64,000 bases of DNA from Bryopsis sp. KO-2023 (Eukaryota > Chlorophyta > Ulvophyceae > Bryopsidales > Bryopsidaceae), in the NCBI GenBank assembly GCA_030272585.1, contig BSYQ01000002.1:2046001-2110000 (forward strand), written 5' to 3'. The notes below the pieces were generated by a model. That model did not search any database. It was not told where the DNA came from and saw only the letters and a program-made list of their open reading frames with translations. A program made the translations under genes and the position numbers. Of this stretch, positions 41,028 through 50,545 are shown one piece after another (positions within the stretch are counted from its first letter, which is position 1; the number at the start of each line of letters is the position of its first letter).

Positions 41028-42078
41028 CTACCCCGCACAGAGCGGGTTTTCCCATAGTGGAAGCCTGCACCAACGAAGGGTGGTAGAGAATAACTGGCTG
41101 GCGGCGTCGATGTCTAGTGATAGCCTTATATTTTTTTCTTCTTCCACCGTCAAATATTTCCCAGAACAAGCAAACCAAATTCCTAGGGCACCAATCAACC
41201 ATTCATGTTGGTTTACTGGTTGTGTTTGTTCTACGAGTCCGAGTCGGAATACCATGGGTCTCTCTGCGTTTGGTCCTTGGTACGGTTTCATGCTCGTCCT
41301 TTTGGCTTCCCTTAGCTTCAGCCAATAATCTCTGCAGAATTCATTGCACTGATGATTGGCAAAGAAGTTCGATATCCCAACAGTGCCCAGGTCTTTCACA
41401 CCGTATCGCCTGTCGTGGCTCATGATGACAGGATCCGTCAGAACCACTCCATTTTGATAGCAGCCGCCCTACAGTTGAAACAAGGCACAGCTCACATTTT
41501 AAATCAGCTGATTTCTGCAGGAAACACCACCACCACATTCTTACAGGTGAGGATTGATCCCTTGGGACGCTCTTTTCGAAATCGGGGTATCGAGAGTTAA
41601 CCTGAAGATCGCACAGGAGGAGTTCGCCTTTCGAAATGTGGTACGAGTAGTGGCTCAAGGCTTGCATGAGACGGGCCCACAGTGAGGAGCAATCGCACCA
41701 GCCACAGTTGGAGTTGAACTTTCGGAAGTTCTCGATGAATGGCTCCACCAAGCACCGCTCTCCTGCGGGAGGAGAGCGATTGCTAGGGCCATCTCCTAGA
41801 CCGGGACACACGTCCTGGATAGCCCAAACCTGAGCTTCATTGACCAGCACGATTTGGCCCACCATCTTTTCCTCGTTCCATTTTCGAACTATTTCTATCG
41901 CCTTGTCCGTGGCCTTGATATCCATCGAGAAATACGTTTCACTGACGACTGACCCGGTCATAAACCACTTGAACACGCAGGTCTCCCCATCCCGCGCTCC
42001 TCCACAGTACGTCCCCTTGGGTATCGATGGGGAGATTTTCTTCCCTTTGCTGTGAGCTCTTGAGGGGTGGGACAGCAT
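41028..42078 (-). CDS. Alpha-kinase family protein kinase
   Basis: Two exons on the minus strand, 42078-41602 and 41468-41028, joined across a GT-AG intron in phase 0. The product is about 305 residues. The first exon has the N-lobe (GTYCGGARDGETCVFKWF, probable ATP-binding Lys) and HYSYHISKGELLLCDLQ. The second continues GGCYQNGVVLTDPVIMSH and ends the domain with YGVKDLGTVGISNFFANHQC and NEFC. These are the alpha-kinase (eEF2K/MHCK/TRPM-type) signatures: the DLQG catalytic loop, the LTDP metal site, a Gly-rich loop and the His/Cys zinc site that closes the fold. It would phosphorylate Ser/Thr; the substrate is unknown. The frame is open upstream to about 42216, so the ATG at 42078 is a choice and an upstream exon is possible. 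The 70-residue tail has no known domain. Confidence 0.85.
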
Positions 42079-42902
42079 TATTTTTAAGAGTTGCTTTGAA
42101 AAAAAGCAGGAACATAACTGATTGGTTGACCTATTTTTTGTGTTGAAAAAAGATTTCTTGAAGAAGCGTGGGAATGACGTTTTCAAGTCATTGCTTTCCA
42201 CCTTTAATAAATTCAAAATGTGGTGGTGGTGTTCTCTTCAAAAGAAACGGCGGCTAGGGCCGCCTCCATCCTCATATCTTATTTGCGGTTACGGACATGC
42301 GTTAGCAGCATGTCGACAGTCTGTTTTTCTTTTTTTTTGAACCCATCACAGTACATCGGCAAAACTGCATTTATTTCCACTCGCAGCAAACACCATAACG
42401 GATGTTCTTTCCTTCGGGTGAAATTCCTGTGGGTGCAGTAGTGGGAAGCAGAAAAACAGCGTCCAAACGAACAAATGCTGAAAAAAAAAGAGCAAAAAGT
42501 ACAACATACAAAAACATGAAGAAACGGCTTTTGAGTGGATCAATATATATGTCCCTCAAAAAAAAAAAAGTAGCAAACTTTTGCAATTTTAACTGCAGTA
42601 ACTGATAGTGCACTTGGCTGATCAGTTTTTGGGGTGACTGAGGGAGAGGCTCTCCCATAGAAGAGCACCTCAGCCAGTAACCTGGGCTGGAAACACCCAG
42701 CTTCTTCTTCAAATATCAAACGAGCTTGCCAACCAATCCCTAATAACAACAAAAACATAACACAAAACTCATAAGCTGTTTTGCCCCCCGAAGTCCGAAG
42801 TTCTGCTTGTGGAGGGTGGGCGCTGGAAAGACAATTTTGAATATATTTGAGCGACAAAAAACGAGAAGCTTCTTAAGATGTTGCTGAGAACATCGACCAA
42901 CC
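42079..42902. other. Intergenic between alpha-kinase and ankyrin gene
   Basis: Likely promoter/5' region of the alpha-kinase gene and 3' region of the ankyrin gene, both minus strand. Poly-A/T runs occur near 42332, 42480 and 42560. No RNA gene or repeat is recognised. Confidence 0.4.
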
Positions 42903-45650
42903 TTATTGAAGGAGCTCCGTCAACTTTGTTTTCGCCATTTCGGGCAGTGCAGCGCTTCGGAGGGCAAGCTGTAGTGGTGTTCTCCCGTCCGTATCACGAA
43001 CACTTTTGTCGGCACCTGCCATGGCACAGTCGACATCGCAAAAAATTCTGTGTGCTTGCGTGCAAGTGAGGTTTCAAGTGTCACTTGTTTTCCACTTGCA
43101 GACAAGTGAGTCACTTGCAGCCCCACTTGCACGCAAGCACACCACTTGCACACCCGCTTGCTTGCAAGTGGATCATTTGCAGCCCCACTTGCATGCAAGC
43201 GCAACACTTGCAGACCCACTTGCATGCAAGCGCAACACTTGCAGACCCACTTGCATGCAAGCGCAACACTTGCAGACCCACATGCCGGCAAGTGCAACAC
43301 TTGCAGGTCCACATGCCGGCAAGTGGAATCATTTGCACACCCACTTGCCGACAAGTGGAGCCACTTGCACACCCACTTGTCGACAAGTGGACTGATCGTG
43401 GTACAAGGAAATCTACACAGAGTGGGGGTGTTCACGATTTTGAGATCCGCAGAGAGTTGCTGTTGGTGCTTGGGACTTGGGACGATCAACATACGACAAG
43501 TCGACCAAGGCGTTTGGACTCGCGAAAAGCACGCAAGGTGTTCGTTCAAGGCGCCAACGGAAAAAAGGAACGAAGTGTTTAGCTACCTTGTACTCAGAGA
43601 TACTTGTGGTGTGCAATTGAAAGTGTAGGTGCGGGAGAAAAAGACCCCACGTACACAAAAGCAGACTCCAGGCATGCCCCATGTCGCCCACGCCCACGGG
43701 ACAGCTCCCTACAAGTAAGCCTGGGGATGACGTTTCGGGAATGCCATATGGCAGCGACGCCAGAATGCATTCTGGTGTGAGGTGCTTTTTAACAGTAAAA
43801 TGAGTGTTACTCAAAAGTTTTCCAGGGGAAAGATGAAGAGGAAAAGGAGGTTGCAAAGGGTGGGATGTGTGCCGGGCTGAGGATGTCCCAGAATCCACAT
43901 TCTGAATGATTTTCAAGAATGCTGCCATGAAGCACAGCATGTTCGATGCCTGAAACAGAAAAACTTTCTAAAAAAACAAAAAGCCATGTACAATAAATGG
44001 ACGATCCTGGAGAGGTGTACAGACATTGGCGACACCAATGTCTGTACTGTCCGAGCAACAGCAACCAGCGCTGGAAAATGAATTCTGCCGCCAGCAGGAG
44101 CTTTCGTAGATGAACAGCCTCAGGTGATCAGGTGATGGGTCTCAGTTCAGCAGGGAAATTCAACAACTGCGAGGGCTGCAGATTGGAGCCGGTTTCTGTG
44201 GAAAAACGACCCCAACCTTGTCCCAACAACTGCAGCTTTGGGGTTGGTCGGGAAGGATTGTGGTAAACTGGATTCGTGCTGATCGATTTTGAAGAATTAT
44301 CCGATCTTTCATGATTTTGAAAGGCAGATTTTGGTAAAAGGGGGAGAGGGAGTTATACTCCTATAAATGGATGGTTTGTGGGAAAGAGGAAGAAACATAT
44401 AGAAGAGGCATGTGGCACAGGGCTGGGTTCGACTCCTGGCAGCCTGGGGATTTGATATTCGATTGTATGCGATAGATGCATTTGTCTCTCAATGAGATTG
44501 TAATGGATGGGTGTGGATGTTTGTTAATGTAGTTGATTGAATCCATTTGTCTTAGCATGATGTTGTAATAGTTCGATTGAGAAAATGATTGGGTGATTCA
44601 TCCTACACAGATTTCTCACTTGCGAGCAAGCGGGCCGGCAAGTGAGTACCCGCTTGCACGCAAGTGATACAGCAAGTGAGCACCCACTTGCACGCAAGTG
44701 ATACAACAAGTGAGAGCCACTTGCATGCAAGTGATACAGCAAGTGCTTGTGGGTGTTACCAACCACTTGCACGCAAATGACTCTGCAAGTGGCCGTGTCA
44801 CTTGCAATCCACTTGCCCGCAAGTGGCCATTTGCTGTATTATTTGCATGCAAGTGACAGCGACAAGTGGGTTGCAAGTGGGTTGCAAGTGAGCGAATTTT
44901 TTGCGATGGATATTTTATTTTCTATTCTATTTTTTTCACTCTGTTATACAACCAGAATCAAAACACAATCTAACTAAACGTATTACAAGACATGCCAGGC
45001 CAGAGCCTATCAGGGGAATGCAAAGAAGAAAAACCCATAATCACAACACAATCGATGCTGAGTGTCCCAAAAACTCAAGGATGCTTCTTCTTCTTTTCTC
45101 TGCTGGTTGGATTTCTTATTTCCGTTGAACAAGGGGCAGGTCGTTCGTTTTTGTTTAACATTTCATGTTTTCTCCTCCTGTTGCAAATCTATTTTTATCT
45201 TCTGAGCTTACCTGCTGAGAGGAGAGCTTCCAGAACGAGAAAACTACCATATTCCGCCGCATAATGCAACACCGTTCTTCCTCCAATATAAGAGTGATTC
45301 ACATCGACCCCCAATGCTAAAAGTGCCTGCAATCCGAACAGAAACTTTAAGATACTAACCATCATGCAGGGTGATGGCTCTCCTCTTTTGCTGTGGGTTG
45401 TAATTATTGATCGATCGATTGGTATACTTAAACTAATATAGTTCAACATAAGTGAAAAGAAAAGACAACTTTTTTTACGAACTCGAGCATTTACTGAACG
45501 TGGAAGAAGAAACAATTCAGATACCTTGACGGTTGGAAGGTCGCCAACGCAAGATGCAATTCCAAATGCGTCCTGCTCTTCATTGCTGTTTCTCGTCTGG
45601 AGCTGTTGAGTCAAAGAAATGTTATTCAAAAACTGAAACTTGCTCTTCAT
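42903..45650 (-). CDS. Small ankyrin-repeat protein
   Basis: Three minus-strand exons are supported: about 45650-45525, 45326-45212 and 43015-42903 (stop 42905-42903). Donor and acceptor sites are GT/AG and phases agree (0, then 1). The product is about 117 residues. It has three to four ankyrin-type repeats: FGIASCVGDLPTVKALLALG, VDVNHSYIGGRTVLHYAAEY...LEALLSAGA, then DKSVRDTDGRTPLQLAL. Ankyrin repeats bind partner proteins. The second intron (45211-43016) is 2.2 kb and mostly a TIR element whose end lies about 18 bp from the acceptor. The start Met at 45650 is uncertain. A local duplication (AAACAGCAATGAAGAGCA, twice) surrounds exon 1, and upstream exons may exist. Confidence 0.75.
43034..44908. 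mobile_element. TIR element with CACTTGC palindrome clusters
   Basis: A 15-bp perfect inverted repeat CATCGCAAAAAATTC (43034-43048) and its complement (44894-44908) bound a 1,875-bp segment. Each end carries a cluster of CACTTGC/GCAAGTG words, often as the palindrome CACTTGCNNGCAAGTG (about 43050-43395 and 44616-44890). They include a roughly 31-bp tandem repeat at 43185-43310. Clustered palindromic subterminal repeats are usual in DNA transposons. No transposase is visible and no target duplication is evident, so the superfamily is not assigned. It fills most of intron 2 of the ankyrin gene. Confidence 0.7.
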
Positions 45651-45857
45651 TGCTGTTTCTTGAAGGACGCAATGACGATCTGGGATAACAAACAAATAAA
45701 GAAACAAGGTCTTATGCCAAGCTGCCGCCCCAACTCGGCTAGCTTGCTTCTTTCTTTCCTAATTGAATACCAGTAGATGCAAATTGACAAGCGTTCACAC
45801 ACCACGCTTCAGTGGATTTTCTTGTGGCGGCGGGCAACTGCAAGTGGTCAAGTGACC
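45651..45857. other. Upstream of ankyrin gene
   Basis: Possible promoter region of the minus-strand ankyrin gene. No specific element is recognised. Confidence 0.3.
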
Positions 45858-45966
45858 GCGCCGTGCACGGCGCAATGGCCAAGCGGCGAGATGACCCCCC
45901 TCTCGACGCGCGTATCATGTTGGTGATCACCAGGAGTTTGACCCGATTGTAGCGGGTTTTTTCTCC
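45858..45966 (+). other. Possible pol III unit / tRNA pseudogene
   Basis: TGGCCAAGCGG at 45876-45886 is a perfect A box. GAGTTTGACCC (45934-45944) is a near B box, and a T6 run follows at about 45956-45962. The 5' side is a perfect 16-bp palindrome GCGCCGTGCACGGCGC (45858-45873). The acceptor ends pair poorly, so a pseudogene or SINE head is more likely than a working tRNA. Confidence 0.35.
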
Positions 45967-47377
45967 TTCAAAGGCGGTGACTAGCTCTTAGAGCAAGTTC
46001 AAGCAGCCGTACGACGATTACTGGTGCCAAGAGAATGATGCTTGCAAGGGAGGAAAGATGGCTCGTGTTAATCTCAAGCCACTCTATCACAACACTCGAG
46101 AGTGTGCATTGGCTGATGCGCGCGTCCTCAGAAATACAATGTGACGGAAAAGAGGTTCCGCACGTGGCTGGACCTTCCAATTCGCCATAGCCCTTGCTCC
46201 AGTGCAAGCCGCGGCGGAGGCCCCTTTCGATGGTGAGTTTGTACTACAGTCTATCGCGCTGACCCAGCTCGGTGTCGGTGTCAAAAGCTCAACACTGTCC
46301 GCACCGCAATCGCCAATGCACTCGCAGCAACACCCGCCAGATTGTACATCGTAAGGCGTGGTTGCTCCGCTAGTGAGATTGGTTTCGCTGATTGGCCCAA
46401 TGAAGCCTGGTCGATTTTGTCTCCTCCACCATAATCTTTATGTCTAGTCGGTGTATTCACTGCTACCGGTTACAAGAGGGCGGCCGCCCAGAAAAACAGG
46501 GGGAATATAATGTTCGGCGGCGTGCAGGCAGCGAGGCGCAACAACTCCTCAAGCGCGACCTTAGCCCTTAAGAACTGGCACTCGCCGTTTGCTTCGGGGG
46601 CGTTCCGATGGGTAGCCAGAATATAACGTTAACTGGGGGGCTGGCAACAGGCTGGCAAAGCGTTGGCAACATTTTGACAACGCCAGTAGTATCCATTCCT
46701 AGAGAAGCACATCCACTGTTTCTCTTCAGGGATTATTCAAGGGATTGAATCGAACTTTCAAGATACCGACGAAAGTGTACAACACTGTTGGAAAACCCAT
46801 ACTGTTCGATGTCCATGAAATATTCATCGCACAGCGATGCTGAACATCACCGACGGGAGATCCCCAAGACATCGAGCCTTTCCACAACCAAACGACAATA
46901 CAAGAATAGAACAAACACAACAGCGAAAGCGGATCTTCTCGCCGCTTGACACGACCTTCAGCAGAAGAAACTGCGTCTCGCCTAATTTGTGCCCGCCAGC
47001 TTCCACCTCTGCAGCTCTGACGAGACGATGTGGTTAGGTTGCTTTGCGCACGCAGAACTTCTGTCGATCGCTCCCGAGGCAGCGGAATAAGAACAAAAAA
47101 GGAAGGAGGAGAGGGTCTCTTCTGCCGTGTGCTTCGGGGTAGTTCCATCAAGCTGTCAAGTTTCAGGGGACAGGGCTGGTCCCCTGTTTCAATCAACTGA
47201 TTGCAGCTCCGATCTTCGTCCACTACGTCGAAAACACCCTGTCTCATATCTATGTGAGGAGTGGGGGCTGGTTTCCTTGTCCAGTTGGCCTCCAGTCCGT
47301 CTCCGTAAGCATTTTTTTACCTTCTTTGATGGCGAGTAGTATATACACTGCCAATACACCTTCCGAGATCGGAAATA
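45967..47377. other. No gene recognised
   Basis: Several open frames on the minus strand (46726-47247, about 46087-46284) have protein-like lengths but no recognisable domain. Nothing firm can be called. Confidence 0.4.
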
Positions 47378-47880
47378 ATGTGGCTCAGGCTGAGAAAGTT
47401 TTGTTGTCTAGGTAGACCGCCAAAAGAGGAGTACGAGGTCCCAACGATACGGACAGTAGCGAGGAAAGGCGTCTCACTGGCGGGTGACCGCGTTCCAGCC
47501 GCTTTTTCTAACGACCAAGACGGGCTTACAAACTCAATCAGCCCGTTTGTCTATGATAACAGCTGCACAAACGCGCCTCCACTCGAGAACGGATAAGAGT
47601 TGGAACAAAATTGGAGCGAGGCCGTGACGATCACTGCAGATCAAGTCGTGCTGGGACAGGAACAGACAGCATTTGGTGCACCTGGTCCGTGACCTGCCGG
47701 AAAGCGGATAAAAAACCAGACGTGGAATGTTCAGCGACTGCGACGGGAAAACGTGGAGATATCCCAGTGCCTAATGCGGAAAATGACCCATGCAAGGCGG
47801 AAGGCGAAGAGTGTACCAAATGGGAACGTTTCACGCTCGCAGCCTTACAGCTTGTTAAGAGACAGTTATGAGTGGTTTGC
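47378..47880 (+). pseudogene. Coding-like segments upstream of the WD40 locus
   Basis: An ATG at 47378 starts MWLRLRKFCCLGRPPKEEY and the frame reads to 47593. After one in-frame stop (TAA, 47594-47596) the same frame stays protein-like to about 47692. A different frame (ADKKPDVECSATATGKRGD, then EECTKWERFTLAALQLVK) is open to about 47871. These could be 5' exons of the WD40 gene with unrecognised introns, or decayed host coding sequence. Confidence 0.3.
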
Positions 47881-47965
47881 ATCTGCCATGGATGGAAGAA
47901 GGTTCCTTTCGAGGATTATATTTTTTTCTCACAGATGAGTTTGGGTATCTCAAAGGGTTGCTCTT

Positions 47966-49471
47966 GTGGATCTCACAAATCAAAAACTGATGGAGGAAAA
48001 TGCCAATCAGGAGGAGCTTTGCGTGTGTCTTTGTGATGGGCTTGTTCTTGCCACCGATTACAGCCATACGGTTTTTGTGTTAGAAATGCCACATTTGCAT
48101 CAAAGAACGTCTTTTTCAGTTCGATTTGTGCTGAATGCTATTGTGGATGCTGGAAGTTTCGTTGCCATCGGTGGGGAGTATGGACATTTGGATTTGTGGG
48201 GGAAGGAGGACTGGACTTGCCAAAAAGTTCCGGATGATGCAAATGAAAAGGGCCTTGGTTCAGGGATTCTATGTCTGGCTTCAAAAGAGGAATCGTTCGC
48301 TAAGGATTCCGTTTCGCAGAAATCATTGACCCTTTTGGTGGGAACTTTCGTCGAATGCTTTCAACTTTTTGCTTCGGTGGCGTCTGGGAATTCCAATTTA
48401 CGACGAGGGGGTTTCTTGTCCTTCGTGTCACGCGTCGATGGATATTTGCCAAACCGCTGGGGTTCGCCCTCGTCACGGTGTGGAGGTTCACGTTGATTCC
48501 ACTTTTGAGCGCCCAGCGGATGTTTTTATTCCCTCTTGGCGGTTTGGCAAATCATGTGCGATTGATGTCACGGTTTCTCATCCTTTACAATCTCGCTCTT
48601 TGTTGAGGGCTTCCAGGGAAGCGGGGGTTGGTTTGCTGCGCGGTCTGGATCGAAAACGCCGGGCTGCGTCAAAATGTGACGAGTTGGGCTTGGATTTTAT
48701 TTGTTTTGCAGTAGAGACTTTTGGGGGGTTTTCGTCTGACAGTCAAACATTGGTTCGTTCTTTATCGCGTATGGTTGCCACTCTTCAAAACCTTCCTACG
48801 TCGATAGTTGTGGAAAGGGCCTGGCAACAGCTTTCTCTTTCCTTGCACCGTTCGCTAGCTTCTGCGTTGCTTGAACGGTCGTCGATTTTTAGTGATTCGG
48901 TTTCTTATGAGAGGGGGTGATTTTGTTTTTTCCTTTTGAATGACAATCAGTGTTTGTAGCTACGGACCGGTGTAATAGAGCTTCAAACGAGGAAAGAAGT
49001 TTGTTGGTGAGTGGATTGTATGATGGCGACCTTCATCTTTGGAGCTTGGAATCGTTTGTCCGTGTGAGGGTGTTCCATGATTTTACATCTGTGCGTCATG
49101 TGCATATGCATGGACATCTTATCATAAGTGGTAACCTTAACAACATGGTTAAAGTATGGGACCAAGAGACGGGGAATCGCTTGAAATACATCGGAACGTA
49201 TGGTTGTTACTTTGCGCCAAGAGGGTTCCTGATTGGAGATAGATTCATATGCGAAACAATTGAGGGCAATGTGGAATTATGGAATCTCAGCGAGGATCGT
49301 TGCCTCCGAACCTTTCGGATTGGTCCCTCACGTCATAATCTCCACACTACTCGTGTTGGTCCCTCAACGCCCGATAAACTTTTCGAAATATATTTCACAA
49401 GGGAGCGGCTGACGGTCGTGAAAACGAATGGGGAAGTGCTTGTGTGGGACTTTTCGGTTGATCTGGAATGA
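47966..49471 (+). CDS. WD40-repeat protein locus, interrupted
   Basis: Two coding blocks carry WD40 blades. The first (47966 to about 48355) has LATDYSHTVFVLEMPH, then VAIGGEYGHLDLWGKEDW and LTLLVGTF. The second (about 48953-49471) has LLVSGLYDGDLHLWSLESF, ISGNLNNMVKVWDQETG, GNVELWNLSEDRCLRTF and a final GEVLVWDFSVDLE before the stop. WD40 propellers are scaffold domains, and about six blades are visible. Between the blocks lies a LINE fragment (about 48360-48920). An AG precedes the second block (CAATCAG at 48944-48950), so the LINE piece might sit in an intron, but no convincing donor is seen. It may be an intact gene with an intronic insertion or a disrupted gene. The true start is not visible. 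Confidence 0.55.
48360..48920 (+). mobile_element. LINE/RT C-terminal fragment
   Basis: The frame 48369-48920 reads RWRLGIPIYDEGVSCPSCH, then ERPADVFIPSWRFGKSCAID, VTVSHPL and FAVETFGGFSSDSQTLVRS. This Cys pair followed by a PADV/AxDVTV/VETFG pattern is typical of the C-terminal region of reverse transcriptases in non-LTR elements of algae, oomycetes and simple animals, where a nuclease-like domain follows the RT. Only this part is present and no RT core is seen. It may belong to the same LINE family as 1-1215, which cannot be tested here. Confidence 0.6.
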
Positions 49472-49771
49472 AATTATTTTAGCGTTCAACAAGTGGTTTC
49501 ATCAATCGGTGGAACATTTCAGAGATTTAAATTCCTTTCATATGGATGGAGATAATCCTTCAGGCTGCCCAGGAAAAAGAAGAGAAGAAATATTTGCATT
49601 ACTTTACTTTTCGTATCTTGAAGCATGATTTTAAGATTTTAAGAAACTCTTTGCCTTCAAATAGTGGCTCAGGGTATGGAGATGAGAACACGATGTGCGG
49701 ATGGGTTAACGAGATTTACATGTTTGATTTTGTTGTGAGACCAGCAAAAACTTGCAAGTTTCCTTAGTGCA
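49472..49771. other. 3' flank of WD40 locus
   Basis: Short frames only. The frame 49546-49767 (EEKKYLHYFTFRILKHDFKI) has protein-like composition but no domain. Confidence 0.3.
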
Positions 49772-50212
49772 ATGACCACAACATATAAGTCTCAGAAAGC
49801 ACCCTTCCAGAATCACTCCGCCAGGATCATATTCTTGCTTCAACCACAAGGAGACCTTAAAAGGAAACTTCCCACCTCCCTCGAAACGATCGAAATATTG
49901 CTAAAAGGACGGCGTTCTCAAAAGAAACACAATTTGATGTTTGTTGGAAAATACCAAGCGGCATCTTTGTCGAAACTGTGTAGTCCTTCGTGTGACCTGC
50001 ACGCTTCCCTCGCGCCGGTCCAAATTCGACAAAAAGGGAATCGAATTATAACGGGGAATACATCGGTTCCCTCTGTGACTTTTACGAACACAAACCAGTG
50101 TAAAAAACTTCCCCCAACATCGGCGGGACAGCGACGCTATTCTTTTGACGTCCAGAATTTTTTACCTTGGCACGGATCTCGTTTGGATCCTTTCTTAAAA
50201 GTGTTTTCCTGA
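49772..50212 (+). CDS. Unrecognised small ORF
   Basis: 146 residues from an ATG at 49772. It is basic, Lys/Arg/Gln-rich, with no signal peptide, membrane segment or known motif. It sits between the WD40 locus and the giant AAA gene on the same strand. It may be a chance frame or an exon. No function is proposed. Confidence 0.25.
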   Translation: MTTTYKSQKAPFQNHSARIIFLLQPQGDLKRKLPTSLETIEILLKGRRSQKKHNLMFVGKYQAASLSKLCSPSCDLHASLAPVQIRQKGNRIITGNTSVPSVTFTNTNQCKKLPPTSAGQRRYSFDVQNFLPWHGSRLDPFLKVFS

Positions 50213-50545
50213 CGCAATCAGGCCCCTGCTGCCTTCAAGCGTCTCGCATTTGATTTCCAAACTCTGAAGTTGAACTGCTGTTTGAGCTCGGCATCGTATC
50301 GCCTTTTGAAGATTTTTTTAAGGGGAGGGGGTGTGATTTCCAGCTGAGGAGGTAGGATCGATGTCCCGACCCTTACGTTTGTTGGAGTTTGTGCGATGTC
50401 TTCTTGCTGTGTGTTTTTGTGTTGCTGTGTTTTGTTGTTTTTGAGTTGTTTTCGTGCTGTTCAGGCTCGCAGCATTTCGGGAAAAAAAAACCAAAAACCA
50501 AAAAACCAAAAAAAAAAACAAAAAAAACAGTTCATCCAAAACCTC
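50213..50545. other. 5' region of the giant AAA gene
   Basis: The frame of exon 1 is open back to an ATG at 50396, but the extra 50 codons encode a Cys/Leu/Phe run and then a Lys/Gln/Asn homopolymer-like stretch (A-rich DNA 50480-50530). It looks like 5' UTR or intron rather than protein. A G-rich run lies at 50322-50334. Confidence 0.4.

Noticed and set aside
43006-43630. Open frames with repeated His/Cys/Thr-rich units
   Set aside because: Translation of the CACTTGC repeat cluster of a TIR element; not a repeat protein.
44426-44436. B box GGTTCGACTCC inside the ankyrin-intron TIR element
   Set aside because: Only a weak A-box-like TGGTTTGTGGG about 58 bp upstream and no cloverleaf; not enough for a tRNA or SINE call.
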